Positions 13,312-24,824 of a stretch of 64,000 bases of DNA are shown piece after piece. A model generated the notes under the pieces. That model searched no databases. It worked only from the letters and a program-made list of their open reading frames with translations, and was not told the origin of the DNA. The DNA is taken from NCBI RefSeq assembly GCF_025024155.1, contig NW_026251718.1:518401-582400 (forward strand), read 5' to 3'. Every line of letters starts with the position of its first letter. The stretch's first letter is position 1. The position numbers and the translations under genes are program-made. The DNA is from Gamsiella multidivaricata. Its lineage: Eukaryota; Mortierellomycota; Mortierellomycetes; Mortierellales; Mortierellaceae.

Positions 13312-13536
13312 GACTAGCAACGCGCGAAAAGCAACATCTTTGTTACTATAAACTCCTTTTAATGAAACTTTCTGTCCCTGAACCCATATTTTATTTTTTC
13401 TATGGTAAAAGATAATGGAATGAACATGAAACAATAGCGAATGATATTATGAGCCGCTGTAATTCCCTACAGTTCATGTTCAACCGAAGCCCTGCTCGTT
13501 GGCAAAAAAAAAAAAAAAAAAAAGAAAGGGTATTCT

Positions 13537-14310
13537 CTACAAATAGCTGCCACCCAGAACTTTCACGCATCCATGGGTCGACTTGTTAACGGGGCAATCG
13601 GTCTTGTTCTGGCAGCAGCGAATGCAGTAGATCTGAGCATCGGGCTCCGTCAGCTGGACAAAGGACTTGTATCCGTTGCACAACGCACCAACGGGGGCGC
13701 GCATATCGTACTGTCCACCTCCATCCTTGGGTGAAAGACCATACTTGGAGCGGTCGATGCGGCCGGTGACCTGGACCCAGTTCGCGGTTGTGTTAGCAAC
13801 AAAGTGGGCGGTCTTGATGAATCCAGCAGGGAGCACCTGGGCGTTAGCTGCGCCGGGCATGTTGGGCTTGGTGCAGAAGGCCACGGCGCGGTCCTCGTTC
13901 AGGGCAATGTCGCCGCCGAACTTGGGAGGCAAAAAGATACAGAAATCGGTCTGACTCAAGATCGTACCCGTCTGGCCCATCTTAGCGGGCGTGGTAGGCT
14001 TGGGGGCTGCGCTGGTGGTGTGAGTGGTGGTCGTAGCCTTGGGCTTGGGAGCTGCGCTGGTGGTGTGAGTGGTGGTCGTAGCCTTGGGCTTGTGAGCTGC
14101 GCTGGTGGTGTGAGTGGTGGTCGTAACCTTGGGCTTGACGGCCTTTGACTTGTGGAGGGCAGTGGTGGTATGGGTGGCCTTCTTGTGAGGGTTGGCCGTG
14201 GTTGTAGTATGATGAGTCGTTGATGCCTTGGCGGGGGCAGCCATGGCCATCGTGGCAATCAAGGCCACGAGCATTGCAGCAAGGACGATCTTAAGCTGGG
14301 TGTGCATCAT
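13537..14310 (-). CDS. Small secreted Cys-rich protein with Thr-rich linker, paralog 2 of 3
   Basis: Single-exon gene of 257 residues from the ATG at 14310, chosen because MMHTQLKIVLAAMLVALIA begins a signal peptide. The reading frame extends to 14397, but those extra 29 residues are not signal-like. After the signal comes a Thr/His/Ala/Lys/Pro-rich linker holding three tandem 15-residue repeats of KPKATTTTHTTSAAP type, probably O-glycosylated. Then follows the same domain as its neighbours: FCIFLPPKFGGD, NEDRAVAFC, VQVTGRIDRS, GGQYD, IYCIRCCQNKTDCPVNKS. The linker is absent from the other two paralogs. Function unknown; a wall-associated or adhesive role for the linker is only inference. Confidence 0.88.
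   Translation of the reverse strand: MMHTQLKIVLAAMLVALIATMAMAAPAKASTTHHTTTTANPHKKATHTTTALHKSKAVKPKVTTTTHTTSAAHKPKATTTTHTTSAAPKPKATTTTHTTSAAPKPTTPAKMGQTGTILSQTDFCIFLPPKFGGDIALNEDRAVAFCTKPNMPGAANAQVLPAGFIKTAHFVANTTANWVQVTGRIDRSKYGLSPKDGGGQYDMRAPVGALCNGYKSFVQLTEPDAQIYCIRCCQNKTDCPVNKSTHGCVKVLGGSYL
13997..14131 (-). repeat. Three 45-bp tandem repeats in secreted paralog 2
   Basis: Three near-identical 45-bp units encode the Thr-rich linker repeats. Differences are single-base changes, so the array is recent and its length is likely to vary between strains. Confidence 0.9.
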
Positions 14311-14441
14311 TCTGAGGGTCGTAAAGCGGAAGTAGAGGGGAGAGGAGAGTGTGGGGGAGGGTGTCCGTGAATGTAGTGGAAAGGGATTGTCTGTCAAGAT
14401 GGAATGGGCGGATATGGGGACGAGGAACCTGCTATCCAGCC

Positions 14442-14448
14442 TTTTATA
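14442..14448 (-). promoter_or_regulatory. TATA box of secreted protein gene 2
   Basis: TATAAAA on the minus strand, about 135 bp upstream of the ATG at 14310. Confidence 0.6.
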
Positions 14449-16779
14449 CGTGCCAGGGGCTAATGTATGGGGCCCAGGCAGGAATGCAATATGGGGCTCA
14501 CTGACTCTATTATTATCCCAATTTGTACGGAGAAGTATGAAAACGTTAATTCATGTCCGGTTGGACAGTGGCGCTAGAACGAATGCTACCCAAGAAGGAA
14601 CCAAGAGCACACGATTTGTTCCAATTTGGATGTCGAACAAAGACATCTGCGGCTGCTGGACAACTTCGCCTCTCCCCAGCGGAGGCGTCCATGCCCCGCC
14701 CTAGATTCCCAAAGAGAGAAGCCCTCGTGCTCGCTCGCCTCTCCGTGCTGCTATACTTTCCACTACCCCGTTATCCCACAAGCCAGTCCCCGCGGCACTT
14801 TGTCGATCGCAGCCACTGCTCTTTCCCAAACACAACCTTCGTCTGTTAAAGTTGAATGAGATATACCTTTCTGACCAATTAATGTTGTGGCAACGAAGGG
14901 GTCTCTCCTGCCGCCATTATTCCAATGCTTCCCCTAGAATCGTGACCAAAAAGGTCGGCGAGGCCAATTTGCCTTTCGCAGCGCCATACAAAAAAAAGAC
15001 AACGCGCGCGCCATTATGAATTTGATCCACCTTTCTCGTTTCCCCGTTTACGAGCCAGCTCCTTTGCTACCTATCTTTAACATCACTTTACGCCAGGCTG
15101 GCATCCCTATTAATAAATACTGCACATCCCTGAGAGGAAGCATTAGTGCGCATTCAGAATTCCCGGCTGTTGCTTTAGCTGAGGGTCTCTCAATTCTTTT
15201 TTAAAAAAAAAAAAGGTACACGGGCTGTAGCATAGGAGTGGTGGTTAAAAATGAAGAGGAGCTTGGACAGTATCTGCACCGGACACTCTGCCAGTCCCCA
15301 AATTTGTGAATGCTTGTATGAAACGAGACAATGACGCCCTAAAAAAGTAAATGCTCATGGCATCCGTAAACCTCCTCTCTATCCATATACACCTTTCTAT
15401 CCATCTAACCTTCCGCCCATATGCTCTCGCAGCCAATATCACTAGTGCCTCCAATGGTATCTTTCTCATGCATCACATTCTTTTTATGGACAGTTCGCTT
15501 TTCGTTTTTGGACTAGTCAGTGCATGGCGGGTTAAATGCGGGACCTGGAGGCCATCGCCAAAATGAAAGCAATTAGGGGGGGATGTGGACAGCAAATGGC
15601 AGTATACCTGCTGTATGCCTTTAGTGGAGAGCGAAGAGCATTTTGGGGATGGAAACATCAGAAGGATCCTTTACCTGTTGCTTTATCCGTAAAAATAGAC
15701 GCACGCAGGACAGATGAAGCCAAACGCCAATGGCTTTTCTGTTCATTTCTACCCAATTGGGGCTAGAATAATCTCTTTCAAACCCAAATCAGCACTACAC
15801 CTCTCGGCCAGACCTGGACACACACTCTTCCTTATATGAAGTTAGTGGGTCTTATTTCGCGCGCAAAGGTGTAAATGCGGACAGGCTGTCCATATACTGT
15901 TTAATTAATCCTCGCAGCGCCGTAAAGTGAAGGGAGGACCTTCTTCCCCATTGACATGAGTACGGCGCTGGACTCATGCGGTACTGTGCCCTTCTTCCGT
16001 CTTTTGGCGCTATAAGGACCCTTAAATCTATCTGTGTAGTATATCTAGCTGGTGTATTTTTACAACTGGCTATAATGGCTACTCTTATCATTGGAAAATA
16101 AAAAAAGAAAAGAAAGGAGATGGCCGACAGACCAATTGGCCATAGCCTGGGATAGACAGTAAAGGGCTCAGATAATTTCATGAACCTCCGCTTTTCGATC
16201 TGTGTAACGTCCATATGGGCCATTTTTACCGAGATTTGCATGTCTGCATGCGGCATGCATCACATTCCTTCAAGACATACGCCTCATGTAGGAACCAAAA
16301 TGTCCTCCATTTCTGGGAGGATAAATGGTCCGTGGATGTAGCACAATAATAATTTTATCCGCCCTAGTAGCGCGCAAGAGTAGTTTCGTGCCACCTGATT
16401 CTGTGGTTGTTATTGTCTACCAACCGAATATACAACACCATTCGGAATGGTTTTTGCCAGCTAAAGAGGCCTGACATCGCGTCCTCGATGATAATTGTCG
16501 AGGGTAAGAAAGGAAAAAAAACTATCATATCTATCCACCAAGGTGCTCTTCCATGAAAGCATAAAGCAGAAAATAGATCGCTGAAGTGAGAGGGCAAAAT
16601 GTCGCAGTAAGGGCCCGCGAGGCCGTTTACCGGGAAATCGCGCCTGTGCTAGACTCTAAAGCCCAAGAGCATATTACCAGGGAGCATTTACAAAAATAAA
16701 ACGTAAACATGTGCGCCCCAGTTGCCCTGAAGATAACAAAGCAGACGGATTGGATCCAGGGAACAACTCTTCGAAAAGG
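14449..16779. other. Divergent intergenic region between secreted paralogs 2 and 3
   Basis: About 2.3 kb with no recognisable gene. ORFs are short and without family features; the longest (15852-16256, minus, 134 codons) is not convincing. A short A run lies near 15203-15214. Confidence 0.5.
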
Positions 16780-16786
16780 TATAAAA
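16780..16786 (+). promoter_or_regulatory. TATA box of secreted protein gene 3
   Basis: TATAAAA lies about 120 bp upstream of the ATG at 16903 and is followed by a CT-rich leader. Confidence 0.6.
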
Positions 16787-16902
16787 GAGTTTCTTGACCG
16801 CCTACTCCACAATCCCTTGTCTTTCTTACTCCAATTCTCTCAGCCTCTCAACCTTCTCCACTCCTACACGCCACAACCCACCCCCACAAACGAACCAACA
16901 AA

Positions 16903-17433
16903 ATGCTCTTCACAAAGTCTTTCGTCGCCGCCACTTTCCTCGCCGTCCTCTCGGTCGCTTCGGCTGGCAAGTCTAGCACCAAGGCCGTCAAGGGCCAGAC
17001 CGGCGTCATCACCAACGCCAAGGATTTCTGCCTCTTCCTTCCCCCCATGTATGGCGGTGGTATCTCCGAGAACGAGGACCGCGCCGTTGCCTTCTGCACC
17101 AAGCCCAACATGACTGGCGCGCCCAACGCTGGAGTCCTCCCCGCTGGATTCATCAAGACCGCCCACTTTGTCCGCAACACTGCTGCCGACTGGGTCCAGG
17201 TCACTGGACGCATGAATGGTAAGACCTACGGTCTCTCCAAGAAGGACGGTGGCGGACAGTACGACATCAAGGCCCCCGTCGGCTCCAAGTGCTCCGGCTA
17301 CAAGTACTTTGTTGAGTTGGTCGAGCCCGATCAGGACATCTACTGCATCCGCTGCTGCAAGACCAAGTCTGACTGCCCCGTCAACAAGTCGACCTACGGA
17401 TGCAAGAAGGTCCTCGGCGGCAACTACGCTTAA
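16903..17433 (+). CDS. Small secreted Cys-rich protein, paralog 3 of 3
   Basis: Single-exon gene of 176 residues. The signal peptide is MLFTKSFVAATFLAVLSVAS with likely cleavage after ASA. The mature protein repeats the shared blocks FCLFLPPMYGGG, ENEDRAVAFC, AGFIKTAHF, VQVTGRMNGK, GGGQYD, YCIRCCKTKSDCPVNKS and VLGGNY. It is closest to paralog 2 in its domain but has no Thr-rich linker. Codons end mostly in C (strong third-position bias), suggesting high expression. Function not recognised. A TATA box sits about 120 bp upstream. Confidence 0.88.
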   Translation: MLFTKSFVAATFLAVLSVASAGKSSTKAVKGQTGVITNAKDFCLFLPPMYGGGISENEDRAVAFCTKPNMTGAPNAGVLPAGFIKTAHFVRNTAADWVQVTGRMNGKTYGLSKKDGGGQYDIKAPVGSKCSGYKYFVELVEPDQDIYCIRCCKTKSDCPVNKSTYGCKKVLGGNYA

Positions 17434-17731
17434 GCTGCTTTCGCTTTACTAGACCGCGTAACAATATCACACCATCATATGCCACCACCCTCCATACAAT
17501 AGAGAGACCCCCACACCGTACCTGACGTACATTTTAGACAAATTCCCAATAAAAAATAAAAAAACAAAAAAAAGCACGCGTTCAAAGTTCAACGAAAGTT
17601 AGTGGCAATTAGGCTGGCCTCAAGATTGGTGGCAACACATTTTTTTTTTTTTTTTTCCTCGCACGCTGCAACATCACAACACCTTCTCATTGCAATCAAG
17701 ACAACTGGACGCGATTGCTGCATTAATCAAC

Positions 17732-19253
17732 ATGAATCCAGAACACGAAGACTCTGTCATTACTAAGGACCTTCGCAGGCAGTTTCATCGCGATGGATTC
17801 CTCATTGTCAGGAACGGTAATCTTATTGCGCCACACAGACATTTTCAAGGACATACATGTTTTCTGCGCTGCAGTCCGCCATCGAAGTTGAGGTTGCCTA
17901 ACCTAACCGCTTCTTCATATATCCCTAATGCCATAGCATTGGATCATGAAGAAGTCGAGGTCTTTCGTCGAGAGGTCGATTGCCTCGTGAACTTTCTAAT
18001 CTCAGAAAACATCGATATTATGAAGGACTATGGCGGAGTCATTGGTAGGCACTCATTCATTCTCGATCCCTGTCCGTAGTCATGGTTAACTTTATAATGT
18101 TTCCTCATGCTTGTTTTTTTTTTATGAATATAGAGCCGATCTCATGTGGATACATCGACCCTCCTGTCTCGCAAATGTATATTCTGTCCAAACGGCCCTA
18201 CTCGGCTCTCAGGAACTTGGTAACAGAAGACCCTGATACCGTGGTGCCCGTTCTGTTTGGAAAGATGCCAGCGCTTGCAAAGCACTTGTTACCAACGGAT
18301 ACGTCAGAAAATCCGCTGTGCTTGGTACGTATTGCCTATGAGATCGCGTTTTTGTACAAGCATTCTGCCATTACTTCCACCTACCAATAAGACGTCTTCA
18401 ACTTCGTGCTCTCTTTAGTTCAACGAACAATACATCGTAAAGACACCAAAATCAGCATCGATATCATCCTTTGCATGGCATCAGGTATGCCTCTTTGTTC
18501 TGCGCAGCGTTTATTTCATTATGGCTGAAAATAAAGACGATGAACAAGGCGCGCAGTAGCTGATGCGCTGTCTTTGGTTTCTAGGACTCGCAGTACATGG
18601 ACTCTACAGCTCAAACAGCGTACCCGATCGTGTCTTGCTGGACAGCCTTGGATGATGTGAACATTGTAGGCATTTTCGTCATGTAGTGCTGCTTCGATGA
18701 ACGTATGTTAATGTAAGCTGCGCCCCCATCTTATTTGTATCCTTTTCTTGCCCTATCTCTCTAGTCAAACGGAACACTGCTGATTGAGCCGTTCCCTATA
18801 CCAATTGACCCCACGACTGGGGAACGCCTTGACCTGCCTAACTCGCTGGACGATCTTGATACACACCTTCAGCTCCACAGGGGGCTTGCGTCCCTTTACC
18901 AAGGAGAGTTGGACCGCGACAAGGCTCTTGTACAGGCGCAAGAAAAGGATCCTTTCTCCATGTTGAAACACAAGGCTGGAAGACCAATTAATGTCTCGGA
19001 TCCCGAGCAATGGATGAAGCGATGCGAGAGGCAACGCCCTGTACTGGTTGACATTTCTGCGGGCTCGATCGTGTTTCTATCAGGGTTTGTGAGGCATTGT
19101 AGTTTGGGCAATACATCTTCAAAGTTTCGAAGGGCTTACATGCCCCAGTTCTCGGCGGGGAAGGTCGTGACAGACGATGGTGGGATCGTCTCGTTAGCCG
19201 TGCCTTGTACGGACCACTTGCATGACAGAGATCAGGATATGGACGCGGTCTGA
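17732..19253 (+). CDS. Phytanoyl-CoA dioxygenase (PhyH) family protein
   Basis: Predicted Fe(II)/2-oxoglutarate-dependent oxygenase. Six exons: 17732..17816, 17937..18044, 18134..18324, 18419..18484, 18585..18665, 18765..19253, all GT-AG, giving 339 residues. N-terminus has the PhyH-type FHRDGFLIVRNAL. The metal triad is visible: H-x-D in WHQDSQYM (about 149-151) and a distal His in FVRHCSLGN (about 288), followed by an Arg (FRRAYMPQF, about 298) suited to 2-oxoglutarate binding. SCWTALDDVNI-NGTL is also family-typical. The first intron was placed using the CTAACCTAAC branch site and CATAG acceptor, because the earlier CAG acceptor would put a stop in frame. The substrate cannot be told; several families share this fold. 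Confidence 0.85.
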
Positions 19254-21063
19254 TAGATAAGATGAAACACACACCTATTATGTTGGCGACAAAATGTGTG
19301 GTCTTTGCTACTTATTCCTCTACCGTCTGGTAATCCGCTCAGGATATATACTTAAAATAAAAAAACGGTGCTACCGCCTTTTGACATTTACTTTGTCCAA
19401 TGATGTCAAGCAAGGAATACAAAATACAAAGTGCCTGACTCTCCACATACCTGCAAGGTATCGCTGCCTCACGGTCCACATTCCTTCACAAGAGCACGTC
19501 CAAATACAGGAACGCTCTCGCTGCTCTCACTGCTCTCACTATAGCTCCGAGCGATATTTGGTGGCACACAACCAAGAGAGCAGATGTTGCCCTTGTGTCG
19601 CAAATATGGTTTGCCCGTCCAAAGAAGTGTCCTGGAGGACACAATTGGACATGACAGGTCAATGGTTTATGTAATGAAGGTAGGGCTAGACTCATTTGCA
19701 AAAGGCCAATCGTCGCATTGCATAGGAAGTTGAGTGTTCTGGCTACGACCGAGGTGTCATGTTTTTTCCACATGCTATTCGTAAAACTAGCAAAGAGAAC
19801 TAAAACGCGTTCGACTCACACCAGACGCGCGTTTCGAAGCGTCAATCACAGAAAGCGAGCGCAAGAAAATAAATAATGCCGGTGATTTTGTTTTTTTTTT
19901 TGCGTTGCTCGTGGTGAGAACTGATCGCGCCTCGGCTGATGCCTTGAGATGAGTTGGAGTTGGCGCGTGACGAAGGATCTATTTAAATGGTCGCGATGAT
20001 CGGTCCTCTCAATCAAGTTTAGTTTGCGCTAACAGGATAGGCGCCCCTATGTTGAAATCAAAGCAATGGTCTCCAGACGCGCAGTATCCATAGTGGAACG
20101 AGGCTGCTAGGGTTCCTTCGGGGCCGCCAACGGCTGACTATTTTTTATGACAGCTCTCAGTATTGTTTTTTCCCGGAAGCCTGCCTCCACTTCATTGTTC
20201 CTTGCACAAAAAAAAAAGAACGAGAACTGGCTGGCTGGCTAGCGCGCCCTACACACTGTTCTTGTTTGGATCCCAGGGCAGGCGTTGATATTCAGGAGCC
20301 CCAGTCGCTGGTTCTCTGGATGAACTTTTTTTCTTTAATATTTTTGTCGTGGCTCATAGTGATAAAATGGCCAATGTAGCGAGCTGTAATAACAAATACG
20401 GCAATTCGAATTACGACCTATTCCCATTTTCTTGCGGTCAGCCTACTGTAAGTCGCTTGCTCAGCTTCTGGTCCTTTGCATGCAGCCGACCTCATAAACC
20501 AGGAATGCGGTAATGCACAGCAAAATGAAGAGATCGTTTGAGATTCACCAAAAACGGTGGATCTCAGCGCCTCACTAGATTATATGGCGCACTTCCCCGA
20601 TTGAACGAATTTTTCGGCAAGAACTGGATTGTTTACTGCATAGCTTACATACTCCTCTTCTTTCTTTCGCGGCGAGATGGCGCCCACGGCACACTCATAC
20701 ACCATCCCAAGAGAGTCCATGCGAAGGGGCAGCTAACGGACTGAAGCGCGGATAAAAAAGACATATATCGATGGATGTACTCGCGGTTCCATGCTGCGAG
20801 AGGCTGGTGTCCGTCCCTATCACTCGCATTCCGTTCGCTCCGTATGCTTGGGAACCATGTTTTGAGTCCCATTTAAAACTTTATCTCAACAACTACGGAG
20901 CTCGTCCCACAATTCACGGCCCTTGCGCTCTCAAGAAAGAAAGATGGTAGTTCCTTGCAGGCACATGTGCACCGAACCTCTTGAAGTAAAAGAACAACTA
21001 TGGAGAAACGCATGCGAGATTGAAAAAAGAACCTCGTTTACAAGTTTCCATTCCGGTGCTCCA
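19254..21063. other. Intergenic region
   Basis: About 1.8 kb between the PhyH-like gene and the first sphingomyelinase-like gene. No gene, tRNA or strong repeat was recognised; ORFs are short and featureless. Confidence 0.5.
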
Positions 21064-21070
21064 TATAAAA
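21064..21070 (+). promoter_or_regulatory. TATA box of sphingomyelinase-like gene 1
   Basis: TATAAAA lies about 195 bp upstream of the ATG at 21264. Confidence 0.55.
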
Positions 21071-21263
21071 GGCTCTGCATTTTTCGAGGCGTTCTGTTGC
21101 TGTTACCGCCTTGACCTCCGTCCTATCTCAGAATCGACTCTCTTTCTTTTCCTTCATACATCCTCAGATCATCCTTCTGGGCTACACAGCATTTCATTTC
21201 TAGGGGTCACCGACCTCCTCAGTGGATACAACTCTTCCTTTCCACACACACACATAAAAAAAA

Positions 21264-23351
21264 ATGCTTATTCGTGTTTCAGCAGTTATTCTCTCATTGA
21301 TAGCTGCCACCTCGGTCTGCGCTGCCCCTACTCCAGCTCACCTCGAGAAGCAGGATACCATTTTGAACCATCTGAAAGACGTGATCACCGAGGCGCTCAG
21401 GGATCTTGGATGCGACGCCTGTGTCGCTGCACTAGTTGCCGCCAAAGACGCTGCCCACCAGAACAAAGATTGGGTCCTCAAAGCTGCCAATGGGTTATGC
21501 AGAGAACTCAAGTTGATGGACGCGGATGTGGTATGTGCTTTCAATCTCTTTGTTCCATGAGAGAAAAAATCGATTGTCAAATCAACCCTGTGGGATAATG
21601 TCTATCCGTCTCCTCCTAATTAACTTTTTTCTTTCTCCTCTCCAATTGATTTAGTGCCAGGGATTGGTCTACAGTCAAGGTTCAGTGTTCATCGACGCTA
21701 TTCTGCGAGCGAAATTGTTGTCCGGCGATGGCAAGATGATTTGCTACCAGATCTTGGGTGCTTGCCCTGCGCCTGCTATCACGTCCGGAGCCGTGAAATT
21801 CCCCAAGCCTAAGCCTGTCAACGCCAACATTCCTGCTCCCAGCGGGAGGCGAATCGATGTCCTGCATTTGTCCGAGTACGCTTTGCACTCTTTACTCATT
21901 ACCACGTAACTCTCGGTCCGTTCAACAACACATTAATAGGTTCTTTATTTTTTTCTCTCTGTTTCAGTTGGCACGTTGATGACCAGTATACGCCTGGTTC
22001 TGAAGGCGCCTGCAACAAGCCCTTGTGCTGCCGCAAGTATGCAGACTCACCTGTCACCCCAACTCTTGCTGCTTCTACCTGGGGTGAGTACAACTGCGAC
22101 TCTCCAGTCAAGCTTGGAGAAGACCTATTAGAGTTCGTGCCCTCGGTCGCCAAGCCCAAATTCGCCATCATGACCGGTGATGTCCCTCCACACGATGTCT
22201 GGCTGGGAAACAAAAGCTCAGTGCTCCCACAAGAGGAGAAAGCGTACGATGTCATGGCCTCTGGATTTTCGGGTAAGATCTATCCTACTGTTGGCAACCA
22301 CGAAGCTGGACCTACGAATCTGTTCCCCACGCCTAGAACTGGCGGCGACAATTCATGGCTCTACGCCAGCTTGGCCGACAACTGGTCCCGTTGGTTGCCC
22401 TCAGATGCTGTCGACTCGGTCAAGGACTATGGCGCCTATGCCGCCAGTCCTCGAAAGGGCCTCCGCATCATCTCGCTCAACACCAACTTTTGCTACAAAT
22501 TGAACTTTTATCTCTACGGTAACACCAGGGATTACGATCCCTTTGGCGAACTCAAGTGGCTCATTAACCAACTCCAGGCCGCTGAAGACACAGGCGAGCG
22601 CGCTTGGATCATTGGCCACGTCGGTCCCTCCCAGATAGATTGCCTCCAGAACTGGTCTGCACAGTACTACCAGGTCATCCAACGCTACTCTCCACATGTC
22701 ATTGCTGAGCAGTTCTTTGGGCATGCCCATTACGATGAGTTTTCGGTCTATTACCAGTCTGGCATCAAGGACGCCCAGAACGCTATCTCGACTGCTTGGA
22801 CTGGACCCTCTGTTACTCCTTACACGAATATAAATCCTGGTTTTCGCGTCTATAAGGTCGACACCGGCAACTGGAACGTTTATGATTCCCTGACCTACAT
22901 TGCCGATCTCTCGCAAGCCGCTACCTGGGATGCCACGGGTGTAACGCCTAACTGGCACCTGGAATACTCGGCACGTCAGGTCTACGGTACCTACGTGCCC
23001 ATCGCCGCTGATGCACCCTTGAGCGCCTCATGGTGGCATAATGTCACGACAGTGTTCCAGAGCAACAATACTGCCTTCCAGCAGTACTGGACCTACCGCG
23101 GCAAGTCTGCTAACCGAATGGCTGCATGCGTGCCCGGATCCGGGTGCCCAGAGGAGATGATCTGTAAACTGCGTGCGGGCAATAGTTCGGACGAATGCAG
23201 TACGGCTTCGTTCGGAATCAAACACGATGATCATGAAGGCGAGACCATGGATTGGAAGGCGACAGATTCTACGGAACTACACAGTCTTTACAGACGCACT
23301 GCCCCCAAACCTTGGAACAAGAGCCTGTGTGGACTGACATCTCACATATAG
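21264..23351 (+). CDS. Secreted acid sphingomyelinase-like phosphodiesterase, copy 1
   Basis: Predicted secreted metallophosphoesterase of the acid sphingomyelinase family (phosphocholine release from sphingomyelin-type lipids). Exons 21264..21530, 21655..21875, 21968..23351, giving 623 residues. Order: signal peptide (1-20), saposin-B domain with six cysteines (GCDACVAAL, NGLC, CQG, ICY, GACP), then the calcineurin-like domain. Metal ligands seen: DWHVD (about 163-167), TGDVPPHD, GNHE, IIGHVGPS and GHAHYDE. Saposin plus metallophosphatase in that order is diagnostic of the family. It carries a C-terminal tail of about 40 residues lacking in copy 2. Intron positions are the same as in copy 2, 4.4 kb downstream. 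Confidence 0.93.
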
Positions 23352-24824
23352 TAGCGAGTTGACTTTCATAGAAAAAAGGGAACTTCTCTCGCCTTATATT
23401 TGATTATCTATAATAACAATGAAATGCGCTATTCATATATCAATCAATCGCGATGCCGAAAGGTCGCGTGGGTGGTTTTATTAAATAAATTCGACGCCCC
23501 CGAAAACGAGTTTCATTCGGTCCGATCATGCAACAGCCGCATCTGTTTGCGTACATCTTGAGCATTAATCAGTGCGGAATGTATTCCTCGCGTGGTGCAA
23601 TGACTCTAAACACGCCTTCATTGGCCGATCGCGTTGCCCAACCACTCTCTTTCCTAGGAACATATATGTGCTCGCGTTCCTATATTCAATGGAGAAAGTA
23701 GATGGCGCGGCGCTCGACAGGACGCTCCATCTGAATAAATAGGAAGCCGACTCTTTTTCTTTTTTTCTATGCGACCGACGTAGAAGGAAAATGCAGTAGT
23801 GCGCGTCCTCTTGGACTGGGGGCCAACTCCTGGACTTGGAAAAACATAGTTGCTTGTCAACCAGTTGTCTGGATATGTGAACAAGCAATGTTGTAGTATG
23901 CTGTCTTTTTTCATTTGGAAAGGCTGTGGTGGGGTGCTTACCTCTGCCAAATCCCTCAATTTTCTTGATCATAGAGTACACTCCGCGCTGTCGGTCGATG
24001 CTCTGCAAGCTGGGTTGTTTGAGCGTTGTCTCCAATGGCCGCTTGGGTCGATGCTTTTTTTTTGTGATTAACGGTATTGAGAGTGCATATACGGACATGG
24101 CTCAAATGAAACACTGTATAGGGAGTGGCCATCCATCGTTTAATTTTTCAAGAACATATTCTAAGAAAGTCCAGAAAAAAAGAGAATAGAGGACAATAGT
24201 CGCATAAGTATAATGAGACATGATCTCGATGAGAAGAGAGAGAGAGAGAGAGAGAGGGAAGGAGCAGAATGGAAATGGCTTTTTTGCATTGAACCCCGGT
24301 AAGGACCAAGTCAAAAAGTTCAGAACATGAGAGCAAGGTCAATTCAGGCCGGCCTATTGTTCTCTCTGCTCCCTACTCGAACAGACCTTTCTCTAGCTTC
24401 ATGTACAAAAGCCATAGACTACATCCGCGCGAATGCATATTCTTAGCCAATATCGCAGGGTTAATAGTGGCATCTTATTGCTGCGACATATGCTCAAGCC
24501 TACAGTTGTCAGTCAGGAGGCGATGTTCTGAAAGTATTTCTGGGCGAGAAGGCATAGCGCCTGTGATTTATTCGACGTACCATTATTACAGGGCGCAATT
24601 AATCTGCACCACCCGGTTACTGCCAATGAGAGAAAGAAGTGCCTGTCTCATTAACCTTGTTCGTTATATCTCTGGATGACTGGCATCCACACGTCGTTGG
24701 ATTTGACGCTTCAGGGGATTCATTAACAAGACCAGGAGTATCTTTTTTTCCGACGCGTATATGCTAAACAAAGTTTGGCATTTTAATTAGGCTGCCTCAA
24801 ACCAGACCGTGAAAATGTACCTCT
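23352..24824. other. Intergenic region between sphingomyelinase-like copies, left part
   Basis: No recognisable gene. A 177-codon minus-strand ORF (23565-24098) has no family features. A GA dinucleotide repeat lies near 24234-24256. Confidence 0.5.

Noticed and set aside
23565..24098. 177-codon minus-strand ORF
   Set aside because: Basic/Ser-rich random-looking sequence with no conserved motif or promoter; not enough to call a gene.
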